Below are positions 33,709 through 41,700 of a stretch of 64,000 bases of DNA, piece by piece. Position 1 is the stretch's first letter. Every line of letters begins with the position of its first letter. The stretch spans positions 112,749-176,748 of the forward strand of contig NZ_PPHG01000098.1 in NCBI RefSeq assembly GCF_002904295.1, read 5' to 3'. The DNA is from Amycolatopsis sp. CA-128772. GTDB lineage: Bacteria > Actinomycetota > Actinomycetes > Mycobacteriales > Pseudonocardiaceae. Position numbers and translations under genes: made by a program. The notes under the pieces are model-generated. The model saw only the letters and a program-made list of their open reading frames with translations, was not told where the DNA came from and did no database searches.

Positions 33709-34050
33709 ATGGCGAAGCGGGCGGACGGGCAGCCGGCGGTCACCCGGCAGGTGTCCGCGGCGATATCTTCGGCGGCGGGTGTCCTGCTGCTCAACCCGCA
33801 GTCCGGCCACGGCAGTGCCATCGCGTCCCGGCTTGGTGAGCGCGCCCGGGCGCTCGGGATCCGGCCGATCGAGCTGCACTTCGACGACGACCTGCGCGAA
33901 CTCGCGAAACAGGGCGGTGGCCGACGGCGCGGATGTGCTCGGAATGGCCGGCGGCGACGGCAGCCAGGCCGTGGTCGCCGACGTGGCCTGCCGACACGAC
34001 CTGCCCTGCGTCTGCGTTTCCGCGGGAATGCGCAACGGTTCCCCATGGTC
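33709..34050 (+). pseudogene. Remnant of a diacylglycerol-kinase-family protein
   Basis: From an ATG at 33709 one frame gives GVLLLNPQSGHGSAIASRLG and HFDDDLRELAKQ. After a shift near 33912 another frame gives DGADVLGMAGGDGSQAVVAD and CVSAGMRN. Together these are the N-terminal lobe of DAGK/LCB-kinase proteins, with the GGDG nucleotide motif. Nothing downstream matches the C-terminal lobe, so the gene is frameshifted and truncated. Confidence 0.65.
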
Positions 34051-34363
34051 GTGGCTGCGGCACATCGGCTGCGGGGCTTACCGGTCTGGAGGGGCCGCGA
34101 CGCGGTCGATCCGTCCTCGGTGGCGGAGACCGGTGCGGCAGATCCATGCGGGGAGCCGCCCGGGTTTCGGTGGCCGGGTCGACGAGAAGTTCCGCGCGGA
34201 CGAGGAGGCCGGCCAGGGGCAGCTGGACCAGGCGATCGCGCGTTTCGTCGTCGCCGCCCGGCGGATCTGCGCATCGGCGGCTCATGGGTCCCACTGCGCG
34301 CGGCCGGACACTGAGCGTGCTCCTGCTTCGGGCAAGGGCTTGCCGTGCCCGCAACGCCGCCGG
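34051..34363. other. Sequence after the kinase remnant, nothing recognised
   Basis: About 310 bp. I see no convincing protein in any frame; it may be eroded kinase 3' sequence. Confidence 0.4.
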
Positions 34364-34966
34364 CTACGTCCAGTCCGGTGCCGGCCGGGGGAGCGGGCTG
34401 GCGCCCTCCGGCCGGAGGCCGTCGAAGATGATCGTGAGGTAGCGCAGCCACAGGTCCGAAGGGGCGCCGGGCAGGTTCTCGGCGACGTGAACCGGCGCGC
34501 AGATCAGCAGGAACACGTCGGTGCCCGTGACGTCGTGGCGGAGGGCGCCGCAGGCACGTGCCCGGTCGACCAGCGTGTTCACGTCCGCCTGCAGGCTGTT
34601 CCTGATTTCCGTGACCGTGGCGTCGTCGGCACTGGCCGAAAGGAGGAACGTCAGGTCGCGTTGCCGGCGGCGGTCTCCTGCCACCGTCAGGAACTCCAGC
34701 AGCGCCGCGCCGGCGTCCGGCGCCTTCGCCAGCCGCTCCGCGACCTCCCTCAGTTCCGCCAGGTGGTTCGCCACGACCGCGACGATCAGCTCCTCCTTCG
34801 TGGCGAAATGACTGAACACGGTCCCCTTGGCGAGCCCGGCGCGCCGGGCGATGTCCGAGACCGACGCCTCGATGCCGTGTTCGGCGAACTCCTCCTCGGC
34901 CGCAGCCAGGACGCGTTCACGGTTGCGCATCGCGTCGGAGCGCAGGCGACGGGTGGGAGACGGCAT
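34364..34966 (-). CDS. TetR-family transcriptional regulator
   Basis: A 200-residue protein with a canonical HTH (FAEHGIEASVSDIARRAGLA, KGTVFSHFATKEELI). It is divergent from the SDR at 35054, with an 87-bp intergenic region containing two TTGACCnnnnGGTCAT palindromes. It almost certainly represses that SDR and itself. Confidence 0.9.
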   Translation of the reverse strand: MPSPTRRLRSDAMRNRERVLAAAEEEFAEHGIEASVSDIARRAGLAKGTVFSHFATKEELIVAVVANHLAELREVAERLAKAPDAGAALLEFLTVAGDRRRQRDLTFLLSASADDATVTEIRNSLQADVNTLVDRARACGALRHDVTGTDVFLLICAPVHVAENLPGAPSDLWLRYLTIIFDGLRPEGASPLPRPAPDWT

Positions 34967-34984
34967 CGCAGCATCCTACCAACT

Positions 34985-34998
34985 TGACCCGCCGGTCA
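34985..34998. promoter_or_regulatory. TetR operator 1
   Basis: TGACCcgccGGTCA within TTGACCcgccGGTCAT. It overlaps a -35-like TTGACC (34984-34989); a -10-like TAGCGT (35008-35013) lies 18 bp downstream. Confidence 0.65.
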
Positions 34999-35024
34999 TT
35001 TTGGATGTAGCGTCGCCGTTAACT

Positions 35025-35038
35025 TGACCGATCGGTCA
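35025..35038. promoter_or_regulatory. TetR operator 2
   Basis: TGACCGATCGGTCA, a perfect 14-bp palindrome, 40 bp downstream of operator 1 and 16 bp before the SDR start codon. The flanks (AACT/TCTT) are also shared. Confidence 0.7.
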
Positions 35039-35053
35039 TCTTATGGAGGACAC

Positions 35054-35782
35054 ATGAAGCTGCACGGCGCGACCGCGCTCGTCACCGGCGCGAACCGCGG
35101 ACTCGGCCACCACCTCGCGAAGGAACTGTTGCGGCGGGGCGCCAAGGTCTACGCCACCGCACGGCGGCCCGAGCTGGTCGACCTTCCGGGCGCCGAGGTG
35201 CTGCGCCTCGACATCACCGATCAGGCGAGCGTGGACGCGGCGGCGTCGGCCGCCACGGATGTGGACGTCCTGATCAACAACGCGGCCTTCACGGCCGGAG
35301 GCAACCTCACGACCGGCGATCTCGGTGCGATCAGGCAGGTGATGGACTCGAACTACTACGGCACCCTGGCCATGATCCGGGCGTTCGCCCCGATCCTCGC
35401 CCGCAACGGCGGCGGCGCCATCCTCAACGTCCTCTCGGCCGCGGCGTGGACGACGGTCGACGGCAACACGTCCTACGCCGCCGCGAAGTCCGCCCAGTGG
35501 GGGTTGACCAACGGCGTCCGCGTCGAGCTCGAGCCGCAGGGCACCCTGGTGGCCGCGCTCGTCCCCGGCCTGATCGCGACCGAGACGCTGCGCGACTACG
35601 TGCGGGCGGCCGGGCTCGAGCTTCCCGCGGAGGTCATGAGCGACCCGGCCGATGTCGCCCGATCGGCGCTCGACAGGCTCGAAGCCGGCGACATCGAAAT
35701 CCTGGACCGCATCGGCGCCGAGGCGAAGGCGACCCTCGCCGGCGCACCGCGGACTTTCGATCTCGCCGCACTCGCCGGGTGA
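35054..35782 (+). CDS. SDR-family oxidoreductase
   Basis: A 242-residue classical SDR, ATG 35054 with GGAGG upstream. TGANRGLGHH, NNAAF in place of NNAG, ILNVLSAAAW and YAAAKSAQWGL (Tyr-x3-Lys) are visible. It is regulated by the divergent TetR protein through the twin operators. Substrate unknown. Confidence 0.9.
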   Translation: MKLHGATALVTGANRGLGHHLAKELLRRGAKVYATARRPELVDLPGAEVLRLDITDQASVDAAASAATDVDVLINNAAFTAGGNLTTGDLGAIRQVMDSNYYGTLAMIRAFAPILARNGGGAILNVLSAAAWTTVDGNTSYAAAKSAQWGLTNGVRVELEPQGTLVAALVPGLIATETLRDYVRAAGLELPAEVMSDPADVARSALDRLEAGDIEILDRIGAEAKATLAGAPRTFDLAALAG

Positions 35783-36162
35783 CGCGGACCGGGCCGCACC
35801 CCTCAGGGTGAGCTGCGGGACGCCTCGGGTGTGCGCGTCAGGGAGCCGCGGGAACCGTCTGTCCACATAAGACAGAAAGTCGTTCGGCCGGTCCGCGAAC
35901 CCGTGGCCCACTGCCCGGGCGGGTGATCCGGGTTGGGCCGTTCGTGCCCTTCGGAGGGGCGGCAGCGGGCCGCGTGAACGGTCCGTGAGTCGTGGTCAGC
36001 CAACGAGGTCTGACGCCGACCCGTCCGGGTTGTGCTGGGCCGGCGCTGTTCCCTTGCCTCCCACCGACCTGCCACGATCCGAAGAGGTCGTCTTCCGCCG
36101 ATCCGGATCGACGAGGGCCTGGCCGGATGCCGAGACCGTTCCCGAACGCTCCGGAGGTTGCC
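35783..36162. other. Intergenic upstream of the glutamate decarboxylase gene
   Basis: 380 bp with no supported gene. It must hold the promoter for the decarboxylase-P450 pair. No clear promoter hexamers or repeats were found. Confidence 0.4.
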
Positions 36163-37536
36163 ATGAGCTTGCAGCGCGTGATCACCGACGACCGCGATCT
36201 GCAGATAGCCCCGCTGTTCGCCCAGCGGATCGACGAGGACGTCGTCCCGAAAGGGCGGCTCGCGGAGAACCCGATGCCCGCGGGTGTCGCGGCCGGTATC
36301 GTCCGGTCCCGGCTGCTGCTCGACGGCCGCGCGGCGCTCAACCTGGCCACGTTCTGCACCACTGTCGCCGAGCCGGAACTGGAGCAGATCTACGCCGAGA
36401 CCGCCTCGATCAACCTGATGAACCGGGAGGAGTACCCGGCGAGTTCCCAGATCGAGCAGGAGTGCATCAACGCGCTCGCGGATCTTTGGCACGACGACGA
36501 CGGCTCGTTCGTCGGCTGCTCCACCAGCGGGAGCTCCGAGGCGGCCATGCTCGCCGGCCTCGCGATGCTGCGCCGCTGGCGGGAACGCGGTGGCACCGGG
36601 CGGCCCAACATGGTGTTCGGCACCCACGTTCACGTCTGCTGGCCGAAGTTCTGCAACTTCTGGGACGTCGAAGCGCGGATGGTGCCGCTCGCGCCGGGCC
36701 GCACGACCCTGGACCCGGCGCTGACCGCGGACGCGGTCGACGAGAACACGATCGGCGTCGTCGCGGTCCTGGGCAGCACGCAGGACGGCCGCTACGACCC
36801 GGTCGCCGACATCGCGGCCGCCCTCGACGGCGTCGCCCGCGACAGCGGCGTCGATGTCCCGCTGCACGTCGACGCCGCGAGCGGTGGCTTCGTCGCGCCG
36901 TTCCTCGACGTCGACTTCGCCTGGGACTTCGCGCTGCCGCGCGTGGTGTCGATCAACGCGTCCGGCCACAAGTTCGGCCTGGTCTACCCGGGCTCGGGCT
37001 GGTGCCTGTGGCGCGACCCGGAGTACCTGCCGACGTCGCTGATCTTCGACTGCAACGTGCTCGGCGGCCACCACCCCACGTTCACGCTGAACTTCTCCCG
37101 CCCGGCGTCCGGCGTGATCGCCCAGTACTACCAGTTCCTGCGCAACGGGCTCGCCGGCTTCCAGCTGATCGCGCAGCGGTGCCAGGAGGTCGCACGGCAG
37201 GTCGCGGCCGGCATCGGGCGCATCGCGCCGTACGAGGTCATCGCCGACGGCGAGGACCTGCCGGTGGTGGCGTTCCGCCTGCGGGACCCGGAAAACGTGG
37301 GCTTCACCGTGTACCACCTGTCCGAGGCGCTCAAGGGCGACGGCTGGCACGTGCCCGCCTACAGCCTGCCGCCGGACCTGGAGCACGTGGACGTGATCCG
37401 CGTGGTGTGCCGGCAGGGGTTCACCCTCGACCTCGCGGAGAGGTTCCTCGAAAGCCTCCTCAAGCACACCGAACGGCTGGCCGGCCACCCGTTCCCCCTG
37501 CCCGAGGTGGCGAGCGCGCTGACGTTCCGGGATTGA
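36163..37536 (+). CDS. gadB: Glutamate decarboxylase (PLP-dependent, group II)
   Basis: 457 residues, ATG at 36163 with CGGAGG upstream. Group II decarboxylase hallmarks: CSTSGSSEAAMLAGLAM, PLHVDAASGGFVAPF (PLP Asp) and SINASGHKFGLVYPG (Schiff-base Lys). The N-terminal LFAQRIDEDVVPKGRLAENP and the C-terminal pattern are those of GadA/GadB, which convert glutamate to GABA with proton uptake. It lies just upstream of a P450 gene (stop at 37534-37536, P450 start at or next to it), an unusual pairing. Confidence 0.9.
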   Translation: MSLQRVITDDRDLQIAPLFAQRIDEDVVPKGRLAENPMPAGVAAGIVRSRLLLDGRAALNLATFCTTVAEPELEQIYAETASINLMNREEYPASSQIEQECINALADLWHDDDGSFVGCSTSGSSEAAMLAGLAMLRRWRERGGTGRPNMVFGTHVHVCWPKFCNFWDVEARMVPLAPGRTTLDPALTADAVDENTIGVVAVLGSTQDGRYDPVADIAAALDGVARDSGVDVPLHVDAASGGFVAPFLDVDFAWDFALPRVVSINASGHKFGLVYPGSGWCLWRDPEYLPTSLIFDCNVLGGHHPTFTLNFSRPASGVIAQYYQFLRNGLAGFQLIAQRCQEVARQVAAGIGRIAPYEVIADGEDLPVVAFRLRDPENVGFTVYHLSEALKGDGWHVPAYSLPPDLEHVDVIRVVCRQGFTLDLAERFLESLLKHTERLAGHPFPLPEVASALTFRD

Positions 37537-37538
37537 CC

Positions 37539-38720
37539 GTGGTCGCCGTCGCCGAACTCGAGGCCGACCCCTACCCGGTTTACGCCCGGCTGCGCCGGAC
37601 CGAGCCGGTGAGCTGGGTGCCGGAGGTCCGGCAATGGCTGGTGACCGGCTGGGACGACGTCCACCGGGTCCTGACCGACGGGGAACGGTTCACCACCGAA
37701 CAGCCGGGGTCACCGATGCTCGGCCTGTGCGGTGGAACGCCGCTGCTGATGCGGGAGGGCGAGTCGCACCGGGACGTGCGAGCGGCGGTGGAGCCCGGCT
37801 TCGAAGCCGAGCGGATCGGCGGCTTCGTCGACGCGGTCGCCCGGCCCGTCGCGTGCCGGGTCGCCGCCGAACTGCGCCCGGCCGGCCGGGCCGACGTCGC
37901 CGCGGACTACTTCGAACCGGTCGCGGCGATCGCCGTGTCCGCGCTGCTCGGGCTCGGCCGGGACACCGGCGCGGAAACGCTGCGCCGGTGGGGAAACCTG
38001 CTGACCGGGGTGGCCAACGACTTCGGCCGCGACCCGGCGGTGGCCGCGGCCGCGGCCGCGGACCTGGCCGCCGACAGCGCCCTGACCACGGTCGTCCGGC
38101 GGCTTCGCGCGGAGCCGGACGGGTCGGTGATCTCCGCGCTGCTGCACGCCCACCGGCCGCGCGGCGACTCGCGGCCGGACGCCGACGTGGGGCCGGTGGT
38201 CAAGCACCTCGCGCTGAGCGCGGTCGAACCCGGCTGGCTCGCGGGCTGGACGCTGGCGGCGCTGTGGTCGGCGCCCGCGCAGCTCGCCGCGGTCCGCGCC
38301 GACCGGGCGCTGCTCGGCGCGGCGGTGTCCGAGGCCCTGCGGTGGAGCGGCCCGGTCGGCGTGCTGGGCAGGCGCACGAGGTGCGCCACAAGGCTGGCGG
38401 GCCGCGAGCTTCCGGCGGACACCATGATCGCGGCGGCCATCGCCTCGGCCAACCGCGACGAGGCGGTGTTCACCGAGCCGGACCGGTTCGACCTCCGGCG
38501 CGAAGCCCGCGTCCACCTCGGGTTCGGCGCCGGACCGCACCATTGCCCGGCGTACCTGCTGGTCACCGCGCTGGCGCGCACCGCACTGGAGGTGCTTTTC
38601 GAGACCTTGCCGGGCGTGCGGCCCGCACCCGGCCACCGGGCGGCGCCCCACGGCTGGAAGCTGCGGCTGCCGGGACCGCTCGAGGCGGTGTGGGAGGTGA
38701 GGCCGGCCTCGGTGCCGTGA
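37539..38720 (+). CDS. Cytochrome P450
   Basis: 393 residues if GTG 37539 is the start; a TTG at 37533 overlapping the gadB stop is also possible. Features: ExxR in VSEALRWSG, the heme loop HLGFGAGPHHCPAYLL with the Cys ligand, and a W-rich N-terminus. The I-helix reads LALSAVEPGWLAGW: the acid is present but the usual Thr after it is Pro, so oxygen activation may differ. It is likely translationally coupled to the glutamate decarboxylase. Substrate unknown. Confidence 0.88.
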   Translation: MVAVAELEADPYPVYARLRRTEPVSWVPEVRQWLVTGWDDVHRVLTDGERFTTEQPGSPMLGLCGGTPLLMREGESHRDVRAAVEPGFEAERIGGFVDAVARPVACRVAAELRPAGRADVAADYFEPVAAIAVSALLGLGRDTGAETLRRWGNLLTGVANDFGRDPAVAAAAAADLAADSALTTVVRRLRAEPDGSVISALLHAHRPRGDSRPDADVGPVVKHLALSAVEPGWLAGWTLAALWSAPAQLAAVRADRALLGAAVSEALRWSGPVGVLGRRTRCATRLAGRELPADTMIAAAIASANRDEAVFTEPDRFDLRREARVHLGFGAGPHHCPAYLLVTALARTALEVLFETLPGVRPAPGHRAAPHGWKLRLPGPLEAVWEVRPASVP

Positions 38721-38792
38721 GCCGCGGCCGTCGCCAGGGCGACGCGGCGGCAACAGGCCATCGATACGCCTCGGAGTGGAGACGTGCTCCGG

Positions 38793-41700
38793 TCAAGGAC
38801 GCTTTCGGCCGCAGCCGGAATGTGTTGTGTCGGAGGGCCTCGCCTCGATGGGTTCCGCTCCCGGTTGGCCGTGTGCCGGGTCGATGATGTCCGCTAGCTC
38901 GGAAACTCCCACGATATCCGGGTTGCGCGCACCGAACGAGCGTAGCCGGACGGAGTGGGCGCGCCGCAGTATCGGGCTGCCTTGGTCGGCGACCTTCCGA
39001 CCGAACCACATCGCCTCGTCGGGGTCGTTGCCGGCGAGCAATAGAACTGCCGATATCAGGTCCCAGGTCGCGGCGTGAGTCCGCAGCTCAGGTGCAGCCG
39101 TGGCGATAGCCTTCAGGCGAGCGACGTCACCGGCTTCGATGGCGTCGAACGTTGCCTCCTCGGCGTCGACAGGATCCGAGACGATCGCGTAGGCCTGATG
39201 GACCGTCAAGAGGGTAGCCAGGCGAACTATGGCGCTGTGTTGCCTGGCCACGTCACTGTCGATGGTGGACAGCATGCGATGGAATTCGGGGTCCGTGATC
39301 GCTTCGCGGTGCTCGTGGAAGAACTCGGCTGACTCTCGCCACGAAGTCTTGGCGGTCCAAGCGCCGATCAATCCAGTCCGGGTGTGGATGGTTTGTTGCT
39401 TGTCGATGTAAATGTCATAGCCGTGCTCTTGAATTCCTTCCAGTACATGTCGAAGTATGTTCGGTGTCGGGTCGGTGGGATTCAGTGCCTGAAATGCGTT
39501 CAGGGTGGCGGCCCATTCGGATGATTCGAGGACGTCGCGACGTTCGTCCAGTGCGATTCGCAGTGAGGGCCAATCGGCCGTGGCTCCGACCGTGGCGAGT
39601 AGGTCGAGGTGGGCGTCGGGTAGTGCTGTGGTGACCCATGCCGGGAAATCATCGACATCATGGTTCCCAACTGCGTTTCGCACGATTTGCCGAGCGAGGC
39701 CGACCAGGGCGGGGGATACGTTTTCCGGCTGCGCGTCTGCTTCTTGGGCGGCAAGCCGAAGGTGTTTCCTGGCCTGGTCCGAGGCGCCGGCGGCCGCGGC
39801 CCACCGCGCCAGTTCCGTACGTAGTACGGCGCGAATGTGATCGTCAGGGGTCGACGTGAATGCCTCGGTCCACGTGGTGCGCGCCGCCTCGACGTCGGGG
39901 AGTTGCCGAAGGGAATCGATGAGACATGGCAGGCTGGCGGCGGGATCGACGAGAATTGTCTCCAGGAAAATTTTCACTGCCTCATTCAGGTGTCCCAGTG
40001 CTTGCTCGTGCCGCTCCGCGGCGGCTGATATCGAACCGGTATTGCTCAATGCGCTCGCGAGACCCAGCCGGTAGGCAGGGTTTGCGTCCGACACTTTGCG
40101 GAAGAGGGTCAGTGCCTCGTTGCTGGAAGTCAGTGCACCTTCATGTTGGTCCGTTCTCGACAGGAGAAGGCCGAGGTTGCTCAACGATGCGGCAAGGTCG
40201 GGCAGGTGATCTGCGTTGCCGGCGGTCAGATCGCGCCGGAGGTCGACGGCTTCCTGGATGGGTGCCAGTGCTTGCTCGAAGAGTCCCGATTCCGAAAATC
40301 TGGCACCGAGATTGTTCAATGATCGTGCGAGGTTCGTCAGCTGTTCCGCTTGATTCCCTTCGGCCAGCCTGCGATACAGGTCAACGACGGATTTGCTCGG
40401 TTCGACTGCCTGCTCGTGACGCCCCAGTTCGCACAGTGCCACAGCGACGTTGTGCAGGGCGCCGGCGAGGTCGGGCAAGTATGCGCCCGGAACGGCGTCC
40501 GTGAGCAGTTGGTAGCACGCGGCGGCGTCCTGGCTGTGCTCCAGCGCCGGCTCGAACCAGCCTGCCCGCAGCAACACGGTGGCCAGAAGGTCCGACGAGG
40601 CGGCGAAGTCCGCAAGTCTCCCAGCGGGATCGTGATTCGCCATGATGCGGCGTAAGGTGACGGCTTCCTGGCAGAGAGGTAGGGCCTGAGCGAAGCGCTC
40701 GAACCCCACAAGGATCTTGCCGAGGTCGTGTAGCGACGCGGCCAGGTGTGGTAGATAAGCGTCTGAAACGTTGGTGGCGAGATGCCTGTAGAGACCGACC
40801 GCCTCGGTGCCGGGTGGCCACGCCTGCTCGAAGTCCCGGGCCTCGATCAGGGCTCGGGTGTAGTTGTGCAGCGATGCTGCCAGTTCGGGGAGATATGCGG
40901 TGGGATCTTCGACTCCCAACGCGCGAAAAAGGTCAAGTGCTTCCTGGAAGTTCGCCAGTGATGACTCCGGGCGAGCCGCGATCGACAGTGCGGCGCCGAG
41001 ATTGTTCAAGGCGCGCGCGAGGTCCGCGCGGAAACCTTGATTTCCTTCGGTCATCGCCCGGTATCGGGTGACGGCCTCCTGGAGGACGATCAGGCTGTCC
41101 TCGTGCGAGTTCGTTCTTGTCAGTACGGCGCCCAGGGTGGTGAGTGACATCGCGAGTTCGGTTTGCCACGCCGAGGATTCGGTGGCCAGCTCGCGGTAGA
41201 TCGCGACTGTCTCCCGGCTCGCGGTCAAGGCCTCCTCGTAGTTGTTCACTCCGACGAGTGCGCTCGCGAGGTTGTTCAGGGACATCGCCAAGTCGGGTCG
41301 GTGAGCCGCGGATTTCAGCCGTTGATAGATGCCTACAGCTTCGAGGTTGGGTTGGAGTGCGAGTTCTGCGCGTTCCAGTTTTGTCAGCGTGCCACCGAAG
41401 TTGTACAGTGACTGCGCGTAGTCCGGCAGGTATCTGTCGGGATTGTTCGCCGCCAGTTCCCGGTAGAGTCCTACGGCCTCCGCGCAGTGTTCCAGTGCCG
41501 TATCATAGCGTCCCAACCTGAGCAGCATCGCACCGACATTGTTCAGGGATTCGGCGACTTCGGGGAGACGGCGGAAGTCGTCGCCGGCGATGCGTCGGCG
41601 AGACTCAAGGACTTCCGAACTGCATTCGAGGGCCTTGGCGTACTGTCCCGACCTCGACCACGCCCATGCCAGGGTCTGCAATGACGTGTTGAGCTCCCGC

